A DNA stretch of 64,000 nucleotides from Candidatus Rhabdochlamydia oedothoracis (GCF_019453995.1 NZ_CP075587.1:310001-374000), one strand, 5' to 3'. Shown: positions 17,623 through 27,265, counted from the first letter of the stretch. A program made the numbers and translations. The notes: generated by a model from the letters alone, not told the origin.

Positions 17623-18261
17623 TCATCGCTGTGCTAGATGCTTTGCATCCTGAAAGGTTTGCCATGGTGTCTTCCCATAACAATATTTCCCAGAATGGAC
17701 TCGCTCTTCATTGTACTCTTTTACCCATTTATCCATATCCATTTGCAGTTCTTCTAGAACAAGATAGCCAGGGTGTTGTGTTTCTATCTCTCCATGCGCT
17801 TCTTTTTCTTCTTTAGCTTTTTCAAGCGCTCTTAATTGATCTTCTGTAAAGATCAAGTGATCTTGAGCTGCTTTTGCTTCTAACGCCTTTAGTCTCTTCT
17901 TACATGTTTCTAGATCATGCCTTAGCCATATCGATCTCACTCCTCCTGGAGAAATGAGAACCCCTTTCTTTTTCATCTCATTGGAAACTCAGAGCTGTCC
18001 ATATGCAGGTTTTTCTATAGCAAATGCAACTACGCTAGTTTCTATTTTTTCTTCCACTCTATTTTTAGGGCAGGGTTTCCTTCTAGAGATTTCTTGTAAT
18101 GCGGCTTCTCCGCCTTTTTCATAAAGCTCTTTGTATGTATAAAAGCTTTCTCTTGAATATCCCATGTGCTTACATGCTTGAGATACATTTCCTAGCGTTT
18201 TTGCTAATTTTAAAAGGCCTAGTTTATTTTTTATCACTTTTCTCTCTATTGCTATATTCAT
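17623..18261 (-). pseudogene. IS481-type transposase, internally deleted and frameshifted
   Basis: The 5' part (17989-18261) codes for a helix-turn-helix domain ([20 protein letters not shown]). After a frameshift near 17980 the frame resumes (17623-17976) with [19 protein letters not shown], then skips most of the catalytic core and ends with the C-terminal [20 protein letters not shown]. Both a frameshift and an internal deletion make it non-functional. A related 3' fragment is at 35323-35617. Confidence 0.8.
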
Positions 18262-18540
18262 AAATTACCACTTTGCTATTTGCTCATGCAACTACGGCAT
18301 CACGCCGCAGTTGCATAAGCTGTTTTTCTTTGCTATTTACCAATAAGTGTCAATTTAAGTCTTGTCTATTACATTTGCGATTTAATCTTATCGCAGGGAT
18401 TCACAATTTAGAGTTGCTTTGAGGAATTTCGAAAGAAGTCTAATACATAGGGTTTTATGCCAACTAAATAGCTTGATTTTTTTTAAAAATCTTTATTTTT
18501 ATTCTTAAAAAAATTACATATAAATTAAAGGAAGGTATAA

Positions 18541-19593
18541 ATGAAAAAAATATTGGTTCAAATTATAATTTTACTAAATACTTTTATTTATGCTACTGAA
18601 ACAAGAGATGTACCGGTTTTGATTTTAGGAGGAGGACCGGCTGGTTTAACAGCTGCTATTTATTGTGGACGCTCTGGGATTAAACCGGTTGTCATTACAG
18701 GAGATAGCATAGGGGGTATGATTACGCAATCCCCTAGAGTAGAAAACTGGCCAGGCAGGGATGTGATTTCAGGAATTGAACTAGGTAAAGACCTTGAAAA
18801 TCAGGCGCGTCTAAATGGAGCCGAGCTGCTTAGAGAGGAAGTAATTGATGTAGTACTTTCGCACGATCTTTTTCAAAAAGCCCATCAAATAACAACTCGT
18901 TCTTTAATTACTCAGGAGGAAGTGATATACTATACGTCTATTTTGGTAGTCGCTTTAGGAGCAACCCCTAATAAATTGCACGTTCCTGGAGAACAGAGCT
19001 ATTGGTCTAAGGGAGTATATAGTTGTGCAGTATGTGATGGGGGATTTTACAAGGACAAAACCGTAGCAGTGGTAGGAGGGGGGGATGGAGCTTTAACAGA
19101 AGCACAGTATCTTGCTAACCTTGCTAAAAAAGTTTATATCATAGTACGCGGAAGAGTTTTTCGTACTGTAGAAAAACAAAGAGAGAAACAAGTTGTGTCT
19201 CTGCCAAATATAGAAGTTCTCTATCAAACTATAGTAAAAGAGATAAAAGGGGAAAAAGATCGGGTAAGCTATCTTATTTTATCCAATCAAAAACACAAAA
19301 AAAGTTATCATCTGCCAGTAGATGCTTTATTTTTAGCTATTGGATCTGTGCCAAACACAGAGTTATTTGCCAGTCAATTAGAGCTAGATTCAGGATATAT
19401 TCGGTTGAAGGAACACCAAAAAACCTCTATTAAGGGAGTATATGCTGCAGGAGAGGTAGCAGATCCTGAATTTAAACAGGCAGTTTGCGCAGCAGCAGAT
19501 GGCGCTAAAGCAGCTATGCAATTACAAAAAGAGATCAATAAACCATGTAAGCCTTGCGAGCTTCTGCAAAATAGATTAAAAAAGGAAATATAA
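18541..19593 (+). CDS. trxB: Thioredoxin reductase with a signal peptide
   Basis: An FAD- and NADPH-dependent thioredoxin reductase. FAD loop GGGPAGLTAAIYCGRSG near residue 31, redox-active CAVCDG near 161, NADPH-binding GGGDGALTEAQYL near 178, and the C-terminal FAD motif GVYAAGEVADPEFKQAV near 300. The first 18 residues (MKKI, then a hydrophobic run ending IYA) look like a cleavable Sec signal, absent from standard TrxB. The start is secure because AAGGAAGG lies just upstream and the next in-frame Met is far inside the domain. It ends where the exported thioredoxin gene begins (adjacent stop/start). An extracytoplasmic TrxB is unusual because it needs NADPH. Confidence 0.9.
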   Translation: MKKILVQIIILLNTFIYATETRDVPVLILGGGPAGLTAAIYCGRSGIKPVVITGDSIGGMITQSPRVENWPGRDVISGIELGKDLENQARLNGAELLREEVIDVVLSHDLFQKAHQITTRSLITQEEVIYYTSILVVALGATPNKLHVPGEQSYWSKGVYSCAVCDGGFYKDKTVAVVGGGDGALTEAQYLANLAKKVYIIVRGRVFRTVEKQREKQVVSLPNIEVLYQTIVKEIKGEKDRVSYLILSNQKHKKSYHLPVDALFLAIGSVPNTELFASQLELDSGYIRLKEHQKTSIKGVYAAGEVADPEFKQAVCAAADGAKAAMQLQKEINKPCKPCELLQNRLKKEI

Positions 19594-20022
19594 ATGAAAA
19601 ATATTCTCATTCTTTTAAGTGGTTTATTTATGGTTTGCTCTTTGCCGGTTTATTCTGCAAATAAGCAATCGCTTAAAACAGGAAATACTCCTTTAGAAGT
19701 CTCTTCTTTAAAGGAAATCTATGAGCTTTTAGAAAATCGAAAAATAGTTTTCATCGACTTTTATAAAGATTCTTGCCCTCCTTGCGAGCAGTTCAAACCC
19801 TTATATGAAAGTTGGGCTCGTCTATTTAATAAGCAAATTATCTTTATAAAAATCAACGCAAGTAATCCAAAGACAGATAACTTATGTAAAAAGTTTGAAA
19901 TAACTAGCTTGCCTACTTTGATTGTTTTAGATGATCAAGGAGAGGAAATTGCTAAGCATATAGGGATGGAGGAAATAAAGAAGATGAATATAAAAAATTT
20001 TTTAGCTTATGTAGAAGATTAA
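19594..20022 (+). CDS. Exported thioredoxin-like protein
   Basis: 142 residues: signal peptide about 1-22 (ends VYSA), then a thioredoxin fold with the active site DSCPPCEQFKPLY (CPPC) near residue 62 and the cis-proline motif TSLPTLIVLD near 109. It starts immediately after the trxB stop, so the two form one transcription unit and presumably an enzyme/substrate pair. CPPC rather than CGPC changes redox potential in known variants. Likely role: reduction of disulfides outside the cytoplasm, possibly of cysteine-rich envelope proteins or MsrA. Confidence 0.88.
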   Translation: MKNILILLSGLFMVCSLPVYSANKQSLKTGNTPLEVSSLKEIYELLENRKIVFIDFYKDSCPPCEQFKPLYESWARLFNKQIIFIKINASNPKTDNLCKKFEITSLPTLIVLDDQGEEIAKHIGMEEIKKMNIKNFLAYVED

Positions 20023-20804
20023 GGATTCAAATAAGTCAATAGGCGGTTCTTCCAGCCAGGTAGCCAGCGCGATTCATCCCTAGGTGCATTTGCTACCCGG
20101 TTTTCAAGCAATAAATTAGCAGCTTTCACAAAATCTTGGACGGGGTTAGTTGGTTGATTTGACATATTTTGTATCACTTGTTTTAACCCCCATCCTTGAT
20201 TTGCATATTGCTCTTTGAGAGTAGTTCCCTCTCCTTTGAAATTAATATAATCTATAATGGCGTATTTTCCATTAGAGGTTTGGGCAAGCAGACGTATTTT
20301 TTTGATAAAAGATGTTTTTTCTTTAAGAGGAAGAGAAAAAAGAATATTTGCAATGGCCTTTTGAGACCGCTGTGCAATAAAGAGCATTTGCAATTCAATG
20401 GTCTGAGTGAGTAGTTTTTTTAAGCTTTGCTTACGTGAATCTTTGGTTTGGTCAAATTCTTGTTTAGAGTACCAGGGACAATCTTTTTCTTTCTTGAGCC
20501 AAGAGGGGATGGAAACACGATGTTTTTGTAAGAATAGAAGAAAGTCAGGAAATGTATCTGCAAATTGCTTTTGCCTGTCTTTTGGATACCAAATAAAATG
20601 ACCGATCCCTAAGGAGAGAAAATCTTCACCGGTATTCCAGCTTAGCAATTTGTGAGTAGTTGCGCCACATTCATTCTGCCAAATTTTTTTACCAATAAAA
20701 TGTGCTTCCTTTTTGGAAAGACTAAAATAGCAAGCGTGGGAAATGTTTATTTTGCCCTGACAATTAGTTATCAACAATAGAAGAAGCAGTAATCTTAAAA
20801 GCAT
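20019..20804 (-). CDS. Exported lysozyme-like hydrolase (putative)
   Basis: 261 residues with a strongly hydrophobic leader (residues 1-14) ending ITNC, which could be a lipobox or a normal signal. The next section, KIWQNECGATTHKLLSWNTG followed by LGIGHFIWYP, matches a conserved uncharacterised family that I remember as lysozyme/glucosaminidase-like with an essential Glu near the start. A conserved RDESRWLPGWKNRLLTY tail closes it. It converges with the thioredoxin gene (4-base overlap) and follows the barrel protein gene by 5 bases, so the two minus-strand genes are probably co-expressed. Enzymatic activity is inference. Confidence 0.55.
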   Translation of the reverse strand: MLLRLLLLLLLITNCQGKINISHACYFSLSKKEAHFIGKKIWQNECGATTHKLLSWNTGEDFLSLGIGHFIWYPKDRQKQFADTFPDFLLFLQKHRVSIPSWLKKEKDCPWYSKQEFDQTKDSRKQSLKKLLTQTIELQMLFIAQRSQKAIANILFSLPLKEKTSFIKKIRLLAQTSNGKYAIIDYINFKGEGTTLKEQYANQGWGLKQVIQNMSNQPTNPVQDFVKAANLLLENRVANAPRDESRWLPGWKNRLLTYLNP

Positions 20805-20809
20805 AAAAT

Positions 20810-21778
20810 TTATTTGTAAATGTTAAGAGAAATAATACCACTTGCAAATGCAGGTGTATTGCGGCCTGCTATAGTAAACCAACAACCAGCGATCATTCCT
20901 ACGTTATGATTGAAATTATACTCAATTGCAGGCGCAATGCTTATTTGCTCTTTTGAAGTAGCATCTATTAAATGAGGGATACCATTCAAATGACCTCTAT
21001 CTTCTTTAAAACGTGTTTTATTAATATGTGTATATTCTAAATCACAAGCTAAAACAAAGCGTTGAGTAAAAGACCATTCTAGCCCCAATAGAGAAATAAA
21101 AAATTGTCCGGGAAATACTTTGCCTTTTGTATGAGGTCCTCCTCCATAGGAATTTAATCCTTTTACATGAACTGGATTAGGAAGATGATAGCTTAAATTA
21201 AGACGAGTTGCTAGAAAGTGAGAGCAGCCCATTTGAAATGTTCGTCCAATAACTAAACCAATTCCTGGAAAGTAACCTCCCAATCCTCCTGCGTCTAAGC
21301 CTTGTTTATCCAAGCTCAGGTGTTGATATTTTCCTGTAGGCAAGGCGGCAAGCAATCTTAGTTTAACCGCAGGCCCAGTGGGATTCGCTTTGTATAATTG
21401 AAAGCCAAGGGATATGGGAATATCTCCAAATGCCCGTGCATGAATATCTTTCTTATGCTTATACAATACTAAGGGATTGAACTGAAAATCACAAATCTTT
21501 GACAACCCGAATTGGGCATCTAATACGAAGGAACCAATAAATAAGTGGGGCATAGAGTGGTTTTTCCAATAAGCATTGTAATATCCATAGGTATTTGTGA
21601 GGAACAAATAGGATTGTATGTTGTAGTTACCTTTAGGAACAACATTTGCAGTTGGTGTAAGCAAAGGCCCTGTGAACCAGGGCTTAGCGATATGATGCAT
21701 ATGAGGAGAGTTTGCAAATCCCGTTAGAGAAGAACATAAAATAACAACTGGAATTAGAGTTTTTTTTAAAAAGACCAT
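20810..21778 (-). CDS. Predicted outer-membrane beta-barrel protein
   Basis: 322 residues with a signal peptide (about 1-22, ends TGFA). The mature part alternates polar and aromatic/hydrophobic residues in short strands with Gly/Pro turns and many Tyr/Phe, as in a 10-14 strand barrel (for example HVKGLNSYGGGPHTKG in a loop, HFLATRLNLSYHLP in a strand). It resembles small bacterial channel families of the phenol-degradation MetA type. Start ATG 21778. Its substrate is unknown. The downstream gene follows after 5 bases. Confidence 0.6.
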   Translation of the reverse strand: MVFLKKTLIPVVILCSSLTGFANSPHMHHIAKPWFTGPLLTPTANVVPKGNYNIQSYLFLTNTYGYYNAYWKNHSMPHLFIGSFVLDAQFGLSKICDFQFNPLVLYKHKKDIHARAFGDIPISLGFQLYKANPTGPAVKLRLLAALPTGKYQHLSLDKQGLDAGGLGGYFPGIGLVIGRTFQMGCSHFLATRLNLSYHLPNPVHVKGLNSYGGGPHTKGKVFPGQFFISLLGLEWSFTQRFVLACDLEYTHINKTRFKEDRGHLNGIPHLIDATSKEQISIAPAIEYNFNHNVGMIAGCWFTIAGRNTPAFASGIISLNIYK

Positions 21779-21940
21779 GTTTTAGCTGTTTAATTCCTTA
21801 TTATTTAGAATGGGTTTGATCAATAGGTATAAGTAGATTTTTTTATATCTCATCCGTATATTTTTATATAAGTACTTGAAAAAGTCAGGTTAATTAAGGT
21901 AAAAAATGATAGCATTGCTTTGTACATACACTAATCCAAT

Positions 21941-22471
21941 ATGAAAATAGAAACTTTAACTCTACCGGGTATCAGCTTAATTAAGCCACAGAGATTTTTT
22001 GATCAAAGGGGTTTTTTTTCGGAAATGTTCCATAAGCAACGCTATATAGAAAAAGGAATTCATTGTGAATTTGTCCAGGATAATCATTCTTTTTCTCAAC
22101 GTGGAACTTTAAGAGGAATGCACTTTCAGAGAGCGCCAGGTCAAGCAAAACTGATTTGGGTAATGCAAGGGGTTATTTTTGATGTAGTGGTGGACATTTG
22201 TCCGACGCGTTCTACTTTTGGTAAATGGCTAGGAATTTATTTGGATGCGGAAAAAGGAGAACAGTTATTTATTCCTACAGGATATGCGCATGGATTTTGT
22301 GTAATGAGTGAAACTGCTCATGTTTGCTATAAGGTGAGTAGTTGTTTCGATCCATTAGAGGAAAAGGGATTTCGTTACGATGATCCTGATATAGGAATTA
22401 ACTGGCCTCTTTCTTCAGTAATCCTTTCTGAAAAAGATCGCAATCAACCATTTTTACGGCAAATAACATGA
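21941..22471 (+). CDS. rfbC: dTDP-4-dehydrorhamnose 3,5-epimerase
   Basis: Third enzyme of dTDP-L-rhamnose synthesis. The 176-residue cupin has FFDQRGFFSEMFH near residue 18, the catalytic-region QDNHSFSQRGTLRGMHFQ near 45, and VFDVVVD near 80, with IPTGYAHGF near 107. First gene of a tight rfbC-rfbD-rfbB-kdsB run; it overlaps rfbD by 4 bases (ATGA). Standard family length. Confidence 0.93.
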   Translation: MKIETLTLPGISLIKPQRFFDQRGFFSEMFHKQRYIEKGIHCEFVQDNHSFSQRGTLRGMHFQRAPGQAKLIWVMQGVIFDVVVDICPTRSTFGKWLGIYLDAEKGEQLFIPTGYAHGFCVMSETAHVCYKVSSCFDPLEEKGFRYDDPDIGINWPLSSVILSEKDRNQPFLRQIT

Positions 22472-23319
22472 AGATTTGGATTTTAGGTGGCAAAGGGATG
22501 TTGGCTAGTGTATGCGCAAAAATATGTGCACAGAGAAATTTGCAGTTTATTGTTGATGATAGATCTTTAGCCGATATCACAGATTATAATCGTTTACTAC
22601 AAAGAGCTAGATGGATACAACCAACACATGTGATTAATTGCGCCGCGTATACCCATGTAGATCGAGCAGAAAAAAATCCTGAGTTAGCTTTTTTGGTAAA
22701 TGCAACAGGGGCTTCTTTTGTAGCAAAAGTAGCAAAGCTAGTGGGTGCGCACTTAATGCATATTTCCACCGATTATGTATTTTCAGGAGATCAGCAAACT
22801 CCTTATTGCGAAGAGGATACACCTTGTCCTATAAATGTGTATGGCGCAAGCAAACTAGAAGGAGAAAATCTAGTATTAGATATTCATCCTAATGCGTGTA
22901 TTCTTCGCACTTCTTGGGTTTTTGGTGCAGGAGGAAAAAGTTTCATCAGTTCTTTATTATCCCTATTGCAAAACCAAGAAGAGATTCATGTAGTCCAAGA
23001 CCAATGGGGGTGTCTTACTTATTGTTATGATTTAGCTTCTGTTATTTTGAATCTTATACAAGAAAAAGGAATTTATCATTTTGTGAATCGAGGTGTTTGT
23101 TCTCGTTTTGATGTTGCAAAAAAGCTTTTTGAGGAGTTGCAAGATCGCATCTTTTGTAAGAAAATTATTCCTACTTCAGCTATTAAATATGTAAATATGG
23201 CGAAACGCCCCAGGTTTAATGTATTAGGGACACAGAAAATTTCTAAAAAGCTAAACAACTCTCCCAGACATTGGAAAAAGGCATTAGGAGAATTTTTCAT
23301 AGATGCGATCACGGTTTAG
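22468..23319 (+). CDS. rfbD: dTDP-4-dehydrorhamnose reductase
   Basis: Last step of dTDP-L-rhamnose synthesis (NADPH-dependent). The Rossmann loop is ILGGKGMLAS, then the conserved NCAAYTHVDRAEKNP near 57, STDYVFSG near 101 and the catalytic YGASK (YxxxK) near 127. 283 residues, complete. It overlaps rfbC by 4 bases and rfbB by 17, so translation is probably coupled. Confidence 0.93.
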   Translation: MKIWILGGKGMLASVCAKICAQRNLQFIVDDRSLADITDYNRLLQRARWIQPTHVINCAAYTHVDRAEKNPELAFLVNATGASFVAKVAKLVGAHLMHISTDYVFSGDQQTPYCEEDTPCPINVYGASKLEGENLVLDIHPNACILRTSWVFGAGGKSFISSLLSLLQNQEEIHVVQDQWGCLTYCYDLASVILNLIQEKGIYHFVNRGVCSRFDVAKKLFEELQDRIFCKKIIPTSAIKYVNMAKRPRFNVLGTQKISKKLNNSPRHWKKALGEFFIDAITV

Positions 23320-24307
23320 ATCTTTGTTAGTTACGGGTGGTGCCGGCTTTATTGGTTCTTGCTTTATTCGTTATGGATTAAACAAGGTTTATGGAGTTGA
23401 GAAAATAGTAAATCTCGATACCTTAACCTATGCTGGCAATATGCATAATTTAGAACCTGTTCAAAATGATATGCGTCATATATTTGTGCAAGCAAATATT
23501 TGTAATCAAAAAAGAGTAGCACAGCTCTTAAAAGAACATCAGATTGAAGCAATTGTGCATTTTGCTGCAGAAAGCCACGTCGATAGAAGTATTTTAGGGC
23601 CAAAGAAGTTTTTAGAGACTAATGTAGGAGGAACTCTTGCACTACTAGATCTTGTACGCTTATCTCCTCAAATTCACTTTCATCATGTGTCTACCGATGA
23701 AGTATATGGGTCTTTGACTCATCAAGACACTCCTTTTAAGGAGACATCCCTTTATAAACCTAATTCTCCTTATGCAGCTTCCAAAGCAGCAGCAGATCAC
23801 TTTGTGCGTGCATATGCCCATACGTATAAACTTTCAACTACTATTTCCCATTGCTCCAATAATTATGGACCTTGTCAACATCCAGAGAAGTTTATTCCAA
23901 AAATGATTGCAGGCTGTTTGCATAAATCCTTTCTGCCTATATATGGAGAAGGAATGAACATTCGCGATTGGTTATTTGTTGAAGATCACGTTAAGGCTAT
24001 TTGGACAATTTTAGAGCAAGGAGTTGTAGGAGAGTCTTATGCTATAGGAGGAGGATGCGAGAAAACAAATATCGATGTACTTCATTCTATCATTGATACT
24101 TTTTCTGCCTTAAAAAATGAAGATTCGACCCAGTTAAAGCTTCTCATCAAAAAAGTAGCTGATAGACCAGGACATGATTTGCGTTATTCTATTGATGCTA
24201 CTAAGCTTAAAAAAAATCTTGGCTGGGTACCTGTATATGGTTTTGAATCCTCTTTGAAAAGGACCATCTGCTGGTATTTAGAATACCCAAAGAGGTTAGA
24301 ATGTTAA
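23303..24307 (+). CDS. rfbB: dTDP-glucose 4,6-dehydratase
   Basis: Second step of dTDP-rhamnose synthesis. It opens with LLVTGGAGFIGSCFIRY (NAD loop), then NLDTLTYAGN, HFAAESHVDRSI near 93, STDEVYGSL near 130 with the catalytic DE pair, and SPYAASKAAADHF near 155 with YxxxK. NNYGPCQHPEKFIP and RDWLFVEDH complete the signature. Length 334 is normal. It overlaps rfbD and kdsB. The first enzyme, RfbA (glucose-1-phosphate thymidylyltransferase), is not in this window. Confidence 0.94.
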   Translation: MRSRFRSLLVTGGAGFIGSCFIRYGLNKVYGVEKIVNLDTLTYAGNMHNLEPVQNDMRHIFVQANICNQKRVAQLLKEHQIEAIVHFAAESHVDRSILGPKKFLETNVGGTLALLDLVRLSPQIHFHHVSTDEVYGSLTHQDTPFKETSLYKPNSPYAASKAAADHFVRAYAHTYKLSTTISHCSNNYGPCQHPEKFIPKMIAGCLHKSFLPIYGEGMNIRDWLFVEDHVKAIWTILEQGVVGESYAIGGGCEKTNIDVLHSIIDTFSALKNEDSTQLKLLIKKVADRPGHDLRYSIDATKLKKNLGWVPVYGFESSLKRTICWYLEYPKRLEC

Positions 24308-25035
24308 AGATTATTTGCGTAATACCTGCTAGGTTATATTCCACGCGGTTTCCTAAGAAAATCCTCGCCTTATTACATGATAAACCTTTAATCCAATGGG
24401 TATGGGAAAAAGCATGTTCTATCTCTTGTTTTGATCAAGTGGTGATTGCTGTAGATGCAGAAGAGACAAGAGAGGTTGTCCAATGCTTCGGCGCTAATTA
24501 TATCATGACATCTCAAGAATGCCCAACAGGAACAGATCGGTTGATCGAAGTTATGCAAAAATGTTCTATGCGAGCAGATATATGGGTTAATTGGCAAGCA
24601 GATGAGCCATTTATCAGTGAGCAAATGATCAAAGATCTTTTGCAGGCAACTTCCGATAGCGATATATGGACTTTGAAAAAAAGAATTATTAATCCTTCCG
24701 ATATTTTATCCCCTCATATTACAAAAGTTATCTGTAATCATGAAGGACATGCACTTTATTTTTCTCGTAGTGCTATCCCTCATTATCGCGATCAAAATCC
24801 ATTACAATTGTATTATCAGCATATTGGGCTTTATGCTTTTTCTCAAACAGCTCTAGAGAAGATCTCTCAATTAGATTCTTGTGACATTGAAGAAGCAGAA
24901 AAATTAGAACAGTTGCGCTTTTTGTTTCATAATCTACGCATTCGTGTAAATGAAACTTTAGAGAGCTCTTTAGGGATCGATCTTCCCGAACATCTTGCTA
25001 AAGCGGAAAAGTATTTAGGATTGCTATCTTCTTGA
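24301..25035 (+). CDS. kdsB: CMP-Kdo synthetase
   Basis: 3-deoxy-manno-octulosonate cytidylyltransferase, which activates Kdo for lipid A core assembly. Signature VIPARLYSTRFPKKILA at the start, PTGTDRLIE near 78, WVNWQADEPFI near 98 and YQHIGLYAF near 180. 244 residues, typical. The start overlaps rfbB by 7 bases. Grouping with rhamnose genes suggests both sugars feed the same lipopolysaccharide. Confidence 0.93.
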   Translation: MLKIICVIPARLYSTRFPKKILALLHDKPLIQWVWEKACSISCFDQVVIAVDAEETREVVQCFGANYIMTSQECPTGTDRLIEVMQKCSMRADIWVNWQADEPFISEQMIKDLLQATSDSDIWTLKKRIINPSDILSPHITKVICNHEGHALYFSRSAIPHYRDQNPLQLYYQHIGLYAFSQTALEKISQLDSCDIEEAEKLEQLRFLFHNLRIRVNETLESSLGIDLPEHLAKAEKYLGLLSS

Positions 25036-25092
25036 CATGTTTTTTAGCATCGAGTAACTTCCGATATATCTAAAAGATACAAGGTATTAAAG

Positions 25093-25851
25093 ATGAAGGT
25101 CTTTTTATTGCTTCTTTTTTTGATAACCGATTTAAGAGCAACAACCCCTCCATGGGGGGCTAATAGACATTCCTTGCTTGTTGAACACGCTCGAAAACTA
25201 GCAAAAGATCTCAAGAAATATCCTTCTTTTTCCTTTCCTACACCAGTAGAAGAAGTATTTCAGCTATTTCCTAATCAGCGTATTCCTATATTTGCCTATG
25301 GAAGTTTATTATATCCTAAGTCTGCTCTCAAAACAATTTCCCAAACAACAATTGACACACATCGCCTGGTAATAGCTTACGGGTTTCAACGTGCATTTAA
25401 CTATAAAGCATCCCTTTCAAAAAAATTATCGCGCCAAACTGATGTAGCGATGTTAAATCTATTCACAACTAATCCTTTTGATACGGTAAATGGAGTTTTA
25501 ATGTGGGTGACTCATGATGAATTCAAAAAACTTGTTCAAAGAGAAGAGGGTTATCATTTAAGACCTGTTATTGTGAGTGATTGGGAGCAGGGTTTAAAAC
25601 CTGAGATTTCTCAACCCAATTTTTGGCTCGCTTATGTGTTTATGGTGCCTTCTGATTCTTCTTATTCTCATCATAAAATCAATCCTTATCCTCCTTATGC
25701 AAATGAAGCTTTATTAGGAGCGGAAAGATATGGGGGCATCTTTTTCACCTTCTGGCTAAAAACTACTTTTTTAGCTGATCTAACCACACCTTTTTCTGCT
25801 TGGATAGAGAACCCACAGATCGATTGCAATCAAGAAACGCTTTGCAACTAA
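25093..25851 (+). CDS. Exported gamma-glutamylcyclotransferase-like protein
   Basis: 252 residues. Signal peptide about 1-16 (ends LRA), then a GGCT-like fold: the hallmark FAYGSLLYP near residue 77, LVIAYGFQRAFN near 97, and REEGYHLRPV near 155 carrying the probable catalytic Glu. GGCT/ChaC-like enzymes act on gamma-glutamyl peptides such as glutathione, which are cytosolic; export is therefore odd. It lies 57 bases after kdsB on the same strand but likely has its own ribosome site only. Function inferred from fold. Confidence 0.65.
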   Translation: MKVFLLLLFLITDLRATTPPWGANRHSLLVEHARKLAKDLKKYPSFSFPTPVEEVFQLFPNQRIPIFAYGSLLYPKSALKTISQTTIDTHRLVIAYGFQRAFNYKASLSKKLSRQTDVAMLNLFTTNPFDTVNGVLMWVTHDEFKKLVQREEGYHLRPVIVSDWEQGLKPEISQPNFWLAYVFMVPSDSSYSHHKINPYPPYANEALLGAERYGGIFFTFWLKTTFLADLTTPFSAWIENPQIDCNQETLCN

Positions 25852-25919
25852 TTCAATAGTTTTAACTGTTCGTTTTGCATAGTTATAATTAGATGGATTA
25901 GATTTAGATGGATTAGTAA

Positions 25920-26858
25920 TATAGTTATTTAAATCGACATTGATAAAACAGCTTGATCTAAGGCTTCGGATAAATTAGCTACAGTAGGTAAAAGTTCTCG
26001 GATTTTCGTTTTCATATTGGCCCAATATTTTTCGATAGGATTTAAGTCCGGTGAATAAGGCGGGAGAAAGAGCATTTCGTATCCACTTTCCTCTATCAAT
26101 GTTCTAGTTGTCTTTGATTTATGAAAGCTCGCGTTATCGAGAATCAAAACTTGGCCATGAGTCAAATTTGGAATCAATTCCTGTTTTAGCCATACATTAA
26201 ATAGATCCGTATTGCAAGTTCCTTCAAAACACATCGGTGCCAGCAATTTCTTCCCTTGTAGTGCCGAAATTACACTCTGTCTACCAAATCGTTTTCCTGA
26301 AATTCCTCCAAATATTTGTTTTCCCCTCGCGCTCCTCGCATATTGCCTATGCACATATTGACTGATTCCGCTCTGATCCAAATAGACCCTTTTTTCAGGA
26401 GAAATTGCTTCTATCTTTTTTAGATATTCCGCTCTTGCTTCCGCATTCCTTTCCTTATAAAACGCAATCTTTTTTTTCTTGTGATCTTGAGTCTTTTCAA
26501 AGCGTAAAAGATTGCTTGCAAAGTCAAACCAAAATGCTTTGCAATCTCTGATAAAAAATGATCGGGGTTTTTTTCTACATAAGCGATTAATCTCTGATCA
26601 TCAATTTTCTTATAAGTGCTTTTCTTTTTTAGAGGTTCTACGTTTCCTCTTTGTTTCTTACGCTTTACCCATCGGTAGACAGTTGCAATCCCAACTTGAA
26701 ATAGCTGGCTGGCCTTCATTTTGTCGTTATTTTCTTCTAGGTATTGAAGCACTCGTTTTCTTAGATCCATTGAATAAGGTTTAGGCATTTCTCTACCTCC
26801 ATATATTTTGTTGGAGAAAAATATACAACTTTATCAATAATATTTTAAATAACTATAA
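25920..26858 (-). mobile_element. IS630-family element with two-frame transposase
   Basis: Terminal repeats ATAGTTATTTAAA at about 25920-25932 and the complement at 26846-26858. Inside are two minus-strand frames (26420-26788 and 25929-26381). This element is unrelated in sequence to the 1106-bp IS630 copies and occurs once in the window. Confidence 0.75.
25929..26788 (-). CDS. IS630-family transposase, probably made by frameshifting
   Basis: The first frame (26420-26788) codes for the helix-turn-helix part (MPKPYSMDLRKRVLQYLEEN ... GIATVYRWVKRKKQRG). The second (ending 25929) codes for the catalytic part with YLDQSGIS, LILDNASFHKS and LPPYSPDLNPIEKYW, holding the DDE residues. The two are joined at an A-run around 26468-26476, where slippage gives KKKKIAFYKERNAEARAEYL, continuous with the catalytic domain. 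Programmed frameshifting at A-runs is known in IS630 elements; a simple inactivating indel is the alternative. Confidence 0.75.
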
Positions 26859-26864
26859 CTGATC

Positions 26865-27265
26865 TAATAGATGTGGAAAATTTTTTTAAATGGGTTGCAG
26901 ATTCTGCTTTGTATACGAAAGACAAGTTATTGAAAAATAATGACTACATATGGGTTACATGCGTCCGCGAAACAATTACTGAAGCAAGAAGACTAATAGA
27001 AAAAACAGAGGAAGAAATCGTTTGGGAGAACCGAGAAAAAGGATACAAAACCTCAGGCTTTAAGTCTTTGTATGGAGGAATTGAGCAAAGATGGCTGTTG
27101 GTGTTTTCAGAACAAGCATATTTGTGAGAGAAGAAAACTTTAGAGAAGAAGCTAAAGCAAGTTCTGTGGCATTTTGAAAATCAGGAATTTCATTGTGAGG
27201 AAGGAGCTGTTAAAGCTTTTGAAGTGGTTAGGAAGAGGCACAAATTGCATGTGATTGAGGCATAA
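26865..27265 (+). pseudogene. IS1634-type transposase remnant
   Basis: A fragment with DSALYTKDKLLKNNDYIWVT, ETITEARRLIEKTEEE and YGGIEQRWLLVFSEQAY, matching the IS1634/IS4-like DDE transposases, then an in-frame TGA at about 27125 and the continuing EKKTLEKKLKQVLWHF. Both ends are missing. It was truncated by the neighbouring IS elements. Confidence 0.65.
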
